DNA of 64,000 nucleotides from Fragum whitleyi (GCA_948146395.1 OX411543.1:22050026-22114025); one strand, 5' to 3'; counted from the first letter of the stretch, positions 45,181 through 56,599 are shown. Numbers and translations: made by a program. The notes: generated by a model not told the origin, from the sequence alone.

Positions 45181-45868
45181 AAAGCCCCACAAGTGTTTAT
45201 CAAATGCACAAGATGACAGGGCAATTTTACTTTAAATTCTCGTAAATACTCGTGGGGATCGAGACATTTGTTTAAAGTCTCGTCAACTCACGCGAGGATT
45301 GAGATATTACGAGATTTCCATTAGTTTAGAAGGCAATTTGGTAATTTACTGTGTCTAGACAGACGGAAGACCAAATAAATGTTTGCGACATTCACGCACA
45401 TTTGTGTATTAATAATGCTTTCTAAGACTATTAAAAGGCTACGACCATTGTCCAATATCCATTTTCAGAGACTGCATAAAACAATTCTATATTATGCTAT
45501 AAATATACGGACAAAAGCGATGAAATATTTTAAAGTACGCAAAATCGTATGTTTGGTAAATTATGTATTATTCAGATCTAATTTTTAAATAATTTTACAA
45601 AGTTTCCATATCATGCTCTACTTAGGTCAAATTTAAAACGGTTTACATTTAAGTCAAACATATCAAAATATCTTCAACCTCTGGAGGAATTACTCATGAA
45701 CATGAATCAATTTATTTTGTTGAATATCGAAAATACAAGGAGGGAAATTTCATAATGTACGATGTACCTGTGGTCTGTCCACGATCCGAGAACTCCGACA
45801 CAGTAAATGGTCTAAAGGAGAGGGGTCACTTTTTGTACGTGGTAACAGGTGGTTTATCCTGGGATTCA
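45181..45868. other. Intergenic DNA, no gene recognised
   Basis: No coding or repeat assignment. Confidence 0.4.
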
Positions 45869-46110
45869 GGGGCCCGTTTTACTAAACGTCTTACGATCAT
45901 TTTTGCGTAAGTCAAAAATTAAAATTGCTTCTACAGTAGTAACTAGATATGGAATTCTTCCATGCATCATCTCATTGGAATCGTCTTCTAAAGACGATTC
46001 CAATGAGATATTGCAAGGCAGAATTTAACAATGAATGAATTTTATATTTGTGATATTTGATTTTGACTTACGATTAATATTTTCGTAAGATCATTAGTAA
46101 AACGGGCCCC
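45869..46110. mobile_element. Family H MITE with ~50-bp inverted ends
   Basis: Left end GGGGCCCGTTTTACTAAACG, then TCTTACGATC; right end, inverted, GGGGCCCGTTTTACTAATGA, then TCTTACGAAA. The arms continue through TAAGTCAAAA. The centre is a second perfect palindrome, TCTCATTGGAATCGTCTTCT / AAAGACGATTCCAATGAGAT. 242 bp, non-coding. I cannot assign a superfamily because no clear target duplication is visible. Confidence 0.88.
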
Positions 46111-46114
46111 ATGC

Positions 46115-46843
46115 CTTGTTTTTTGAAGTTTGTAACGAGGTATATAACAAAGTTGAACCATTCAGAACTTAAAATTAGTTAACTTATCTTCAAAGAATCA
46201 GGCTTTCAGAAACTAGACATTACCTTTATATTACATAGTTTCAATAATGTACCTCTATTTAAGAGACTGCTACAAGTCTACAGATGGTTTGGCTTCTTAT
46301 AAGTATTATTAAGGTCAACCTTTCCATAAAACCTTTTCAGGATCGATATTTTTAAAATCACAAAAATAATGTTTTCAATATAAACAGCAGCTATTCAGTA
46401 AAGAGAAATCTCATTCAATTACTTCCCTTCCTAACGATGTGTACCTATTTGATAGGCTCTTTCTTCTGATCAAATAATTCATTGGGTGATTAATCAGACT
46501 TATATGTATAATAGACATAAATTATGCGAGTAGTGCAAGCTTAACATGTATGAGTACATGTATATGTAAATGTACAATTACCCGTAAACAATTGTAATTG
46601 TATCAAATGGCAGGTCGTGCATAATGGATGCATTTTTACTTGAGGTCAACCACATTAAATATTCATGAGGCACCAAAAATTAGCATTTTATTCACCGGCA
46701 CGACCTCAGCATTTAACAAAGGGATTTAGGGATCAGTTAGTAAGCTTTGAACCACAAAATCATTTTAAAATACCTATTTCGAGATTTGCATCAATTTTTC
46801 TCCATTATAATTTTTCTTCAAGGATCAGCAATTAGAAAACAAA
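46115..46843. other. AT-rich intergenic DNA
   Basis: GGTCGTGC at 46614 and GCACGACC at 46711 form a short distant inverted pair, too little to name an element. Nothing else is seen. Confidence 0.4.
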
Positions 46844-47104
46844 TGTGACCCGTCACGCGAAAAGGGATCATCTTGGAACTATTTTAAGATAAATATTTGA
46901 AAAAGAGATTGGGTCCAGCATAGGTCAACCAGAGGTCGCAATTCAAAAATTCTTTCATGGGAAGGTAGATTTATCATTCTAAATTCAGAAAATAGCTAAG
47001 TGCGTAGAGTTTCGGCCCTAATCAGTCTGCGCAATCCGCGCAGTCTGACTGGGGTCGACACTTTACGCACTACCCAGACGGGCCCTTTCGCGTGACAGGT
47101 CACA
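46844..47104 (+). mobile_element. Family B MITE, best copy
   Basis: The terminal inverted repeats are TGTGACCCGTCACGCGAAAA and CCCTTTCGCGTGACAGGTCA, then CA. The core hairpin is AATCAGTCTGCGC-aatcc-GCGCAGTCTGACT, flanked by TTTCGGCCC and GGGGTCGAC. 261 bp, non-coding. Confidence 0.93.
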
Positions 47105-48292
47105 AATATATGCGAGTCGAAGGCACATTACGTGCATTGTAACAGTTCTTACTAACGTTTTAATTTTGCTAAAAAGGCAGAATCTTTTAAAGAAAATACC
47201 CCTTTTTCTCTGACATTTGTACTTCTAAGCACTCTACATTGCAGCATACATGTAAATCATATTTTGTTCCATGAAGTAAAAAGTTAAACATATTAAGATT
47301 TATTCGAGATACGATGAAGATAAATGGAGGTTGGGAGAATTTACGGTTTTAAAGATGTAAGCTTATCGTGTTCGCTATTTAGTTTTACGACATCATAAAC
47401 GTATGTCGTAAAAAATAAAAATGCTTTTCGGTAGCGATGATAGATCGTGTCTAAGCGACACTTGGTACAAAACTTGCTTCTTTCAAAATTGAATACATGG
47501 GTGTTTGGTGAGAGGCATTTTTAGACAAACGAAGAGTCAATTTTATAAAACAATTTCTATTGGTATTAGGTAGGCCTACATGTCAACATTACAAGAATGT
47601 ATGATGGCGGTTCATTTTAAAAACATCCTTGTCTTACTGACTGAAAATATACACATAGTAAACGTATCATTGTGATAGACAAATCTCAGGCTGCTTACTG
47701 GTTAATTCTTCCAGCCAATGTAGGAATGAAATTGTTTCATACGATTAGGAAAAGAAGGAAAACTGGTGTATCATTAGCCTCATTACATTATAGCTGTATG
47801 AATGAAATTTTGCAAAGACATCTCGACCAGCCTTTTCTAGAAATTATTCTATTGATTCTGGGCGAGGATTATAACACGCTAATGCAAATTATTTTGGAAT
47901 CGAAAAAATAACCCGGCATACTACGTAACGCTCAAAATTTGCAAAGTCATTGACTTCCGAAAACGCGACAGAGTTCCAATCTAAAATAGCTGACAAGTGG
48001 TCTGTCGTACGTCGTGAAAGTAAATACCGTAAAATGGATTACCGAATATTTTAACCCGTATTAACTCAGTGACCTTTGTTCTTGGCTTTGTGCTTATTGG
48101 GGAATGACGAATCAGATCGGAATAAATTAAATGGTAAATCATCACCTTATCTTATAAAGCTTCAACCGCTTCCTTCATAAATATTCAATTTTAAGATGTC
48201 TATCAGAAGTAACACATATGTTGAAATAAAAATGCCAATTTTCCTCGGTGACCTAATCCACTTTCTTTACATTTCTCCACCTCCTCAGTGGT
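47105..48292. other. AT-rich intergenic DNA
   Basis: A 79-codon plus-strand frame at 47672-47911 has no recognised domain. No repeats identified. Confidence 0.4.
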
Positions 48293-48928
48293 AAGTTTCA
48301 TAAAATGAATACAAATATCAAACCATTCTAAATCGCTCGCTCATCGCTCCAGTAGTTGCATTCTCTCAACATCTCTCTCTCAAATCTTTTAAAGGGTTTT
48401 GATACCGTTAAAAACGCTTCAAATCGACAAAATATTTGCAAGCTTTATTGTCTTGTGTGGATTTGGATGTGTATGATTGCTTGGCCAAGACGGGAAAGGC
48501 TACTTATAGATTGGTCACCGTCGATTGTTTCCAGCATCAAAAATGGCATATATGCATTCTCTTTCAGCGATGAAGTTTACACTTAAGAATAGAAAAAGAA
48601 ATATCTAAATGACATATCGCACTTTGTGACTTTGCATACCTGCACCAAATTACAATAAATTTAAATTCACCTAGCTGATTTAATGAACCTGCTGATTAAT
48701 ATGGATTAATTACTAATACTCTTCCATGCGATAGCATGTTTGACATCAATTTGTTTCCATGATTCGCGTTTAGATTTTTACCAACCCTTATTCAAGATGA
48801 ACAAAAATTAACGATATTGGACTATCCCTTTAATTTCATTCAAAACTAACTCATCACACTCATTCAATTTCATTCCGAAATCATTTCATTATCCTTCAGC
48901 TCGTCAATTTTACGATTTCTTAACTGTA
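48293..48928 (+). mobile_element. Family A MITE, disrupted copy
   Basis: A left-arm piece (CAAACCATTCTAAATCGCTC) and a right-arm piece (CACACTCATTCAATTTCATT, then TCGTCAATTTTACGATTTCT, then TAACTGTA) are about 400 bp apart, with unrelated sequence where the centre should be. Confidence 0.55.
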
Positions 48929-48948
48929 CCTTAAGATTGATCAGCAAT

Positions 48949-49052
48949 TGAGGGCAGAGATCATAGGTCCATAATTGTACGAATGCACAGTCTGATCTCA
49001 GTCTTAACGTTGCGAACATGTAAAATTGTTTGAAATATCACACAAAGGCTCA
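48949..49052. mobile_element. Family S MITE, internally deleted
   Basis: Right end TTTGAAATATCACACAAAGG, then CTCA. Part of the inner hairpin remains (GAATGCACAGTCTGATCTCA, then GTCTTAAC). The left end, TGAGGGCAGAGATCAT, is weak. Confidence 0.5.
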
Positions 49053-49315
49053 TATCATATGGGCAAATACGAACAAGGGATGAAATTGGTTGCTTGATTA
49101 GTTATATAAAAACATTAATTACAGAAAAAGTCGCCAGTTTATTACCTTCCTTAGAGTACACTCGATAAAGCTTTGTCGCCTCGGACGATTCCAGTCGCTT
49201 CAGTGCTTTGATATTTAGTAAAAACTGTAATACACGTACTGTCTTACTTCTACTCATTTTTTTATTCGGACAAAATAATTTTTATACTCATATATTAGAA
49301 TAGTAAGCTGATCCT

Positions 49316-49545
49316 TTAACCCTTTCCTGTTTTACAAAATTTTAAACCTGTCCAAATTCAAAGGTTTTGCAGACGAAAAATAAAAGTGGAATTAATTTGA
49401 AAAATAACCATTCAGTAGGGTAGAAAATAGTGTGGAAAAAAGAAGAAATTGCTTGTCAGAAGCAATTTCTTCTTTTTTCCTAATATTTCCTCAATCATAA
49501 AATCACATGCACGTAAAAAGCAGGGATTAAACAGCAAAGGGTTAA
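49316..49545. mobile_element. Family F MITE, copy 2
   Basis: Ends TTAACCCTTTCCTGTTTT and AAACAGCAAAGGGTTAA. The hairpin GAAATTGCTTGTCAGAAGCA, then ATTTC, is unchanged from copy 1, while flanking sequence varies. Confidence 0.9.
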
Positions 49546-50201
49546 AATATATTTCTCTAGATAGTTTTTGTTAATAAAAATTCGAGTTGTTCTAAATCGT
49601 ACTCTTACGATAGATGATCTGATTTATGAAAACGTTGACTGACAAAAAATACGAAACCCACATTTCATTCTGATTGATTTAATAAAAGCTCTCCTAAAAA
49701 ATCCCCTATACGCTAATGCAATCATGACATTTTTATGTCGTGGTTTTCAGTTTTCCAACTTTTTTAATATGGTTTTGCGGCGAAATATATAAAATTACAT
49801 ATCTTTTTGGTGCCAGGGAAAGGTCATTTTTGTTGCACCTTAACAAAGAGTGAAAAGTCACTGATGACGTAGCCCAAAGGTGACCAAAATGTCGTAACAA
49901 CAAGCCTAAGCTACTGTTTCGTTAGTTCGGATACCTATCACCACCATAATATCCTCATTCGAAGATCCCATTTTTTTATTGAATTATTCGAGATCAGATT
50001 ATCATTCAGTCATGCAAAATAATATTACACGAAAAACAACTTTTAAAGAGATTATTCTTGGGATGATACTTAACTATTGCCATACTGAACCTGGAATATT
50101 CTTGCTTTGGCAGGAGGTTTAGACAGAGATCAACCTCCACATATATAAGTCTATTCCACCAGATTTTCACTTGAGAACTTTAAAGAGAAATAAGTGAACT
50201 G
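49546..50201. other. AT-rich intergenic DNA
   Basis: No gene or repeat recognised. Confidence 0.4.
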
Positions 50202-50274
50202 GTGTCCGTGGTCTAGAGGTAGAGCGTCGATCTCTTGACCCAAAGTTCCTAAGTTCGATTTTTCTCGGGAGCGG
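50202..50274 (+). mobile_element. tRNA-like sequence, SINE head or tRNA pseudogene
   Basis: TCCGTGGTCTAGAGGTAGAG is a good A box of the Asp/Gly type and AAGTTCGATTTTTCTCGGG contains a B box. The anticodon and acceptor stems are mismatched, so it is not a working tRNA. Confidence 0.5.
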
Positions 50275-50578
50275 CTATCGATCTTGGTTCTTTGATTGGC
50301 CTACACATTCGGCGCGAGTACTAGTGAATTGTCCAGGAAGCAGAATCGAGGGGGTTAATTTAAGTTGTAAGAACATGTTTCCCAATCGATGTAAAATAAA
50401 TAGGTCTAAACCAAACAAAATAGAACTAATAATGACTCTAGAAAAGGGCATCCATCGAGCCCAGAACTTTTATTTCAATGCAATGTTATCAAAGCATTTA
50501 GTTCGATGTATTTTTGTTAAAGTTAGTATTTGTTATGCAAGGGTAAATGCATGTTCGATTACAACCGCTAACTGAAAT

Positions 50579-51018
50579 ACAGTTAATTACATCGTGAAAT
50601 TGACATTAAACTCAATCAAAACCATTCTAAATCGCTCACTCAGCGCTCCATAAATTCATTCCAGACACTCACTCAAACCATTCCAAAACGCCCCAAACTA
50701 ACTGAAAGACATATAACAACTACTTCGTTCAAAATAAAAAAAAAGCTGGGAAAAATTGGGATTTCACTTTATGAATTGAAATTGTAAGAGTCTGAAAGGT
50801 TATTGAAGAAATAGGACGCTATCTATAGAACTTTTATGCATATTTTATTAAAGGGAGGTAATCAATATTGCTAATTTTGTTCATCCCAAACAAAATTTGC
50901 GATATCGGATTACCAGCCCTTAAATTCACTCAAAACTTGCTCCACACGCTCAATCAAGTTCATTCAAAGATCATTCCAAAAACATTCACCTTGTCAATTT
51001 CACGATGATGTTAACTGT
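50579..51018 (+). mobile_element. Family A MITE, copy 9
   Basis: Bounded by TACAGTTAATTACATCGTGA and GTCAATTTCACGATGATGTT, then AACTGTA, with TA on each side. 440 bp. The central block is GGGAGGTAATCAATATTGCT, then AATTTTGTTCATCCCAAACA. Confidence 0.92.
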
Positions 51019-51718
51019 AGGTCGCCTTATCAAGGTGGCCCTTCTGTAAGACCCGAGTGAAAATGTAAAGGTGATATGGTTGCGTTACACGCGTAACCCT
51101 TATATTTTGTAACAAAGAAAAAAAAGGGGGAAAGGCTAAAATTATGAAGTGTTTATTTCAGTCGTTATAACCCGGCACATGTCAGCGTAAAATATCTTGC
51201 TATCAAATTTCTTAAAAAAATTGCGTATCGCATAAAAAACGAGATGTATATCGCAAATCATAATGCTAATAAATCCGACGGAAAGATTGATATCGCCCAT
51301 TTCACAAAAGTTGAGTAACAACCCTAACCAATTTAGAGCTTTTTATGAAAAATAAATTTGGAATAGAAAGCTTTTGTTTCGACAAAAATGTGTGGCAGTG
51401 GGCGACTGAATTTTTTCAAGCTGTATTTTCGGCATTTTAGTCGCCCAAGGACGAGTTATTGCAACAATTATTCCTACCCAATTAGGCCCCCGCTTTGGAT
51501 ATGGAATAAAAATCGGCGAAATTCCGGTGCGGAGGAAAAAGGACTATAATAATGAATCATCCGTATTAATTTGACATTATCGATACATGTTATTATACTA
51601 TCCATTGAAACATTTTTTCCAAAATCTGGCATCCGACAAAAAGTCTTGTTCTTTTCACAAACAATGTACATGTATATAACCAACAATGACCAACCGAAAT
51701 AAAGTACATGGTACATGT
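51019..51718. other. Spacer between two family A copies
   Basis: AT-rich, no gene recognised. A 90-codon minus-strand frame (51474-51746) ends inside the next element. Confidence 0.4.
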
Positions 51719-52160
51719 ACAGCAAGATATATCGTGAAATTGACATTCACCTCAATCAAAACCACTCTAAATCGCTCACTCAGCGCTCCATTCATTCATT
51801 CCAAACACGCACTCAAATCGATTAAAAACGCTCAGAAATCATAAGAAAACATTTAGAAGCCGCTCAAGACTTTCAACTGTAAATTCAATTCGATCTGTCT
51901 CTTCTACGATTTTATGAGCTGGGAGGTGGACTATAATGTGTCTGATTGGTCCACGATGACGTATAATCAGAAAAAAACCGTATATTGTATTAAAGGGAGG
52001 TAATTAATATTGCTAATTTTGTTTATGACGAACAAAATTAGCAATATTGGATTACATCCCTTTAATCTCACTCAAAACTCGATCCACACACTCATTCAAT
52101 TTCTTTCCGAAATCATTTCAAAATCATTCACCTTGTCAATTTCACTATGTTGTTAACTGT
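51719..52160 (+). mobile_element. Family A MITE, copy 10
   Basis: TACAGCAAGATATATCGTGA at left and GTCAATTTCACTATGTTGTT, then AACTGTA, at right, TA-bounded. 442 bp. The central palindrome is nearly perfect (GCTAATTTTGTTTATGACGA, then ACAAAATTAGC). Confidence 0.92.
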
Positions 52161-52343
52161 ATTGGCGATTTCGCCCGAAACACTAACGAACTTTTTGTTA
52201 GATGCGCTGTAATGCAAGAGTGACCTTACCATTTAACCTTGGTTCTCATAGAATGACTGTAAGCCTAAGCTTTGAACACAAACCAATAAAAAGTTCTTCA
52301 CGAATGGGGGCTTTGTAGTCAGATGGCGACCAAACATTGCAAA

Positions 52344-52583
52344 TGAGCCTGTGCGTGAAATTTTCAACAATTAGACATGTTGGTCGGGAACAAACATTGA
52401 GCAGCATAGTTAGCCAAATAGTGTATTTAAAAGATTACTTGAATGTATTTAGATACTTGGAGACTTTATCTATCTACAAAACGCAAAGTAAAGACTCTGC
52501 TAAGTCTGTGCGCATGCACAGACTGGCTAGAGCCTTTGCTTGGCGCTCATTTGAAATTTTTGAAAATGTCATTCACAGGCTCA
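52344..52583. mobile_element. Family S MITE, copy 3
   Basis: Left TGAGCCTGTGCGTGAAATTT; right GAAAATGTCATTCACAGGCT, then CA. The inner hairpin is AAGTCTGTGC-gc-ATGCACAGACTGG within CAAAGTAAAGACTCTGC and TAGAGCCTTTGCTTGG. 240 bp, single hairpin. Confidence 0.88.
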
Positions 52584-52751
52584 AACTATATAATTCTAGC
52601 TTCAAATTGTAATTATGGCGTTAAGCTCGTCAACGACGAAAAGATGTATACATGTACAACATGAGATTTTTCAGGCCAGCAGACAAAACAAATACATGAC
52701 CCTTCTTGGTCTTGATCTTCAGATACCTTGCTCACATTATTATGTTTGAAT

Positions 52752-52811
52752 AAAAAAAAAAAAAAAAAAACAAAACAAAAAAAACAAACAAAACAAAAAA
52801 AAAAAAAAAAA
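52752..52811. repeat. A-rich low-complexity tract
   Basis: Poly(A) with CAAAA units. It gives a Phe-rich spurious frame on the minus strand. Confidence 0.9.
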
Positions 52812-53177
52812 CAGAGAAAGCCCTTCAAACACCAATTAGTGTCAAATTAACGCAGTTAATATTAGAACAGCCTTCGAATTCTTAAAGAGCGAAATAGAAA
52901 TGCACTTTTTTTGTGCCAACTTTCATTTTATCTGCATAGTTTAAATCAGAGATTAACAGATTACCGTATTTTTGAAATGCATTTTCACTGAAATGTTGTG
53001 CTATTTTGAATTAACGTTTCCACTTAACAATCTCTTACAGTGATGTTAAAAATACGCGCAAATTAAACCTGTTGGAAATCTATTTATTCTCTCGGAAGCT
53101 CTTAGCCCAACTTGTACAGAATGTTTTTAAAGCCATAGGAAAGAAAACAAAATTTATCTATGAAAGATTCAGACCCC
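52812..53177. other. AT-rich intergenic DNA
   Basis: No gene or repeat recognised. Confidence 0.4.
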
Positions 53178-53245
53178 TTAAACAAACAAACAAACAAACA
53201 AACAAACCAACCAACAAACAAACAAACACAACAAACACAACAAAA
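53178..53245. repeat. AAAC microsatellite
   Basis: CAAA units with two CAAC interruptions, then CAACA units. Confidence 0.92.
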
Positions 53246-53260
53246 ATAGAGGATAGTCGT

Positions 53261-53402
53261 TTGTTTAAGTGTAAGATCGATTCATACTTCTTTGAGTGAA
53301 CAACAAGAATCTATATTTTCACTCGTAGCTCGCCACCCGTGAAAATATAGTTTATGTTGTTCACTCAATAAAATATCAACCGATCTTACTCGAAAAAACA
53401 AG
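53261..53402. repeat. 142-bp foldback element
   Basis: Outer arms TTTGTTTAAGTGTAAGATCG and CGATCTTACTCGAAAAAACA; inner arms GAGTGAACAACA and TGTTGTTCACTC, then CTATATTTTCAC and GTGAAAATATAG. The loop is about 15 nt. A half copy is at 14980-15046. Confidence 0.85.
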
Positions 53403-53579
53403 CAATTATTCTATTTTTTAGTGCAAAAAAATGAGGCAAAATATTAAAACTTAAGGACAAATTTTCTTTAGGTTTGCTATTTTGCACGTGGTTCAATTTG
53501 GACAATACGTGTATTAGCGATTTTTGCTATTTTTGGCAATTTTCCAAAATCGACGAAATTAATGATATATTATTTTCCT

Positions 53580-53702
53580 CGCCCTTTTTTATTTTCTCCC
53601 TTAAATTTCACCCAGAACTATCTCCTCACAGTCGTTCAATATCATTTCTAGAACTTTACAAAACCATTCGATTTGTCAATTACACGAAGTTGTTAAATTT
53701 AT
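53580..53702 (+). mobile_element. Family A right-end fragment
   Basis: TCATTTCTAGAACTTTACAA, then CATTCGATTTGTCAATTACA, then CGAAGTTGTTAAAT matches the last 80 bp of family A with drift. Confidence 0.5.
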
Positions 53703-53745
53703 AAAAATCTGCCTGTCTTTCATAGGAGACAGGAATACTCGATTC

Positions 53746-53910
53746 TTAAGGTAGTGGACCCGTAATAGTTCCGCAACGTATTGGATTTAATGAGCTTTCA
53801 CAGTGTTAACAGAGGTTTCCTAATGATTTTCATTAGGAAACCTCGGTCAACATTGTGAAAGATCATATGGTCCGAAATGTTGTGGAACTTTTACGGTACC
53901 ACTACCTTAA
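53746..53910. mobile_element. Family C palindromic MITE, copy 4
   Basis: TTAAGGTAGTGGACCCGTAA to TTTTACGGTACCACTACCTT, then AA. Exactly 165 bp, the same as the 43.5-kb copy, bounded by TTAA. It begins 44 bp after a family A fragment. Confidence 0.92.
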
Positions 53911-54308
53911 ATAAAGCGTCTAGCACCAGTAGTCTCAATTTAGAACGTTACATATTCCAGTCCAAAAATAGCATCGCATTCCGAGGACAGAAATCTGTAC
54001 TAGTAGCACGAGCATCTCTTTTGTTCACCAAACAGAATGCTACTCTTAATTGTTAGCAAATGCTTCATGGCTAATAACAAACGTTAAGAAGCCTTTAACG
54101 AATGAGTTTTTCGTCGACTGACAAATTACATAATCACTCATGGTATTTAGGAAATGCTTTGCTATCAACATCCCTTTGCCACTCTCTTGTGATAGTTAGT
54201 CTATCTAAACGTTTGATGTGTTGTTCGATGAACACCATTGCTTATTGAAAACTACAAGTGAAATGATTCTGTGCGCGTGATTCCAACAGCTTCGCATTAG
54301 TACAATGT

Positions 54309-54369
54309 TGAGACTCAGATGGGCCTGTGCAGCCGTACAGTTTGACCGGAAATTTCACGCAAAGGCTCA
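54309..54369. mobile_element. Family S end fragment
   Basis: GGGCCTGTGCAGCCGTACAG, then TTTGACCGGAAATTTCACGC, then AAAGGCTCA retains the hairpin remnant and one terminal repeat. Confidence 0.5.
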
Positions 54370-54885
54370 ACTGTTTTCTGTTTTGGCAAAGTAAATATCC
54401 GTCTATTTTCGTTTGATATAAACGCATGCATGTTAAATTACAGGCCACTTTTTGAATGTAAGCGGACAAAAAACGTATAAATATATGTTATTAAACTCTG
54501 TTCTCATCGCTATTCTGGTAAAAATACAAACGGTTAGGGCCAAATTCTATGGTGGGTGAACCGGTCCCTTTGCTAAAGGGTTAAATTTCCCGTACGTCTT
54601 TTAATAAAGCAAGTAGCTAATTTTTATAGGCCTACATGAAAGAAGTAGAATAGCTAGATATTTGGGTACGAGATAATATGGGACGAAGTGATAAGGCACA
54701 TTCTAACAGCCATACCCTTACCCTCATCGACATTGCTACAATTTTTCTATTTTCCAATGTTATAAACGAAATTTTAAGTTTAAAGTTTTATAAGACAAGA
54801 AACCGAATTGTTTATTTTCTTTTCGACAACATTCCTGCTTTCAAAATAGAATACGAGAAACTGTTAAGAAAATGACACCACGCGT

Positions 54886-54887
<2 letters not shown>

Positions 54888-54929
<42 letters not shown>

Positions 54930-54930
54930 T
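54888..54930. repeat. AAT microsatellite
   Basis: About 14 uninterrupted AAT/TAA units. Confidence 0.97.
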
Positions 54931-55023
54931 ATTCACTAAATGCACTGGCGTACATCGTGGATTTTTTTTTACGTTTGCAACTCTTGCTATTTTTGAACGC
55001 ATGTCTAAATTCATATCGATGGC

Positions 55024-55094
55024 TTAGTGCAGCACTATTGTAAGTGCCTATATGTTTATAGGCACTTACAATAGTGTTGCGCTGATCCCTCTAT
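55024..55094. repeat. Family E hairpin, copy 4
   Basis: GCAGCACTATTGTAAGTGCC, then TATA, pairs with TATAGGCACTTACAATAGTG, then TTGCGC. It has the most perfect stem of the family. A further fragment, TATTTAAAGGCAGTTACAAT, follows at about 55119. Confidence 0.85.
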
Positions 55095-55249
55095 AAAAAT
55101 TCATCTTTTACATGTCTACATATTTAAAGGCAGTTACAATGGTTTTGCACTTACTTGTTCATTTAGACTGTTGAATATGGGTGCATACACTAAATATACG
55201 AGCTTGAATGCTAACCCATAGACTAGTTTTCTTCTGTATAGGTCATATT

Positions 55250-55475
55250 GCCGTCATAGCGCAGTGGTAGCGTGGCGGTCTTTCATTTAAAGGGTCAAGG
55301 GCCCGATACCGACAACGGCACTCATCCCTTTCGGACTACTTGATTCCCATCAATGGGCTAATAATCGTAGACCTATGTGGGATAGCATCCGGGGGGAGGG
55401 GGTGGGCTAGGGGCTCCAGTCGCCGCGATATAACCGAAATATTGTTGAAAGCGGCTTTAAACTCCATACAAATTA
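55250..55475 (+). mobile_element. tRNA-derived SINE, complete
   Basis: The 5' head GCCGTCATAGCGCAGTGGTA contains an A box, and GGGCCCGATACCG about 35 bp on is a B-box relic. A GC-rich middle (55390-55425) is followed by the 3' domain CGCCGCGATATAACCGAAAT, then GTTGAAAGCGGCTTTAAACT. The 226-bp length and structure fit a V/tRNA-type SINE; movement would depend on a LINE partner. A related split copy is at 39023-39655. Confidence 0.75.
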
Positions 55476-56599
55476 AGACAACAGCAAAGTGTTAAACAGA
55501 CACCAACGATGTTTTATTAATGTGTTCTGTCTGTTTGAACGTTAACATTGCCATGCAGTGGGTATAAAATGATATATCTACTTGTCAAAATAGTACAAAT
55601 GGTGTAGCGTAAGTTTTGTCTGGTTTTTGTGCAATACGACCAATTGAACAGCCATGGAATAAATTGATACGAACTTTTACTTTCACACAGGGATTAAATG
55701 AATTGATATTGGCTAGAAACTTGTATCAGCTGAAAATTAGCAAGTGGAAATTAAAAATTATAGACGAAGACCCTTTGATTGGCTTTGCAGTATTTTTGTT
55801 GGCCCTTTGCGCCTGGTCCCCATTTCCCCTTTAGGCTTAGAAAAAACTGAAATTTTAAAGTGTATTTGCGAGTATCACCATAATGATAGGTTCGTACAGA
55901 GGTAGGGTTATTCTTCTTCAGTTTAAAATTAAGAACAAATTTCACAAAAGTCAGGAATTCCCCGCTTAAAACCAAAGTGACTAAAACAGAAATGAAATAC
56001 TTGTAAGGGTTTCTATCGATAGAAACGATTGAATAATCATTGTATAATGATTAAACGATTAACATAAATACTTGAATAACGATTTACAAATTACGATTAG
56101 AAAGATAATTCTATATAAGCAAACGTAGCATATAGGCACGCTTGAGCAATCTCGCATAATTTCCTAATAAAATTGCTAATTATGAAAATCACCATAAATG
56201 ATTTACTATGTCATTGCGTTATGATAATATGTCATTTTCTTATAATTCAGTACTTGGTTAAATGATAATAATATATAGAATCTGTAGTGAGATATGTTTT
56301 TACCTTAGCAGATCATGACCACTGTTCTATTCTAAACGATGTTTAGTTCAGCTGATCTCAAACAAAGCGAGCTTAGTACTCTTTCTATGCTAAACTCAAA
56401 ACGAAATGTCGTTACAGATTCTCTTTTTCTAATAAACACCAGATTTTCCATTAAAATCCGTTTTTTGGAACGCATAGGTGATAAAAATACCCCGTTTACC
56501 TTCGTTTGATGACGCGCTCTAATGACGTCATTTAGAATGTGATCCTACATATATGTAAGACAAGGATATCTCCGATGACAGTGGACCATGATGGAAATA
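55476..56599. other. AT-rich intergenic DNA
   Basis: No gene recognised. Short inverted motifs near 56010 (TCTATCGATAGAAACGATT) are not assigned. Confidence 0.4.

Larger units (their letters stand above)
53911..55023. other. AT-rich DNA with fragments and an AAT microsatellite
   Basis: Contains a family S scrap at 54309-54369 and the AAT run at 54888-54930. No gene recognised. Confidence 0.4.

Noticed and set aside
46614..46718. Possible MITE with GGTCGTGC/GCACGACC ends
   Set aside because: Only 8 bp of inverted match, no second copy and no target duplication.
47672..47911. 79-codon plus-strand frame
   Set aside because: Composition is compatible with protein, but no motif is recognised and no flanking splice or promoter signal stands out.
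50202..50274. Functional tRNA gene
   Set aside because: A and B boxes are present but acceptor and anticodon stems do not pair.
52613..52828. Phe-rich minus-strand frame resembling membrane segments
   Set aside because: It is the translation of a poly(A)-rich tract.
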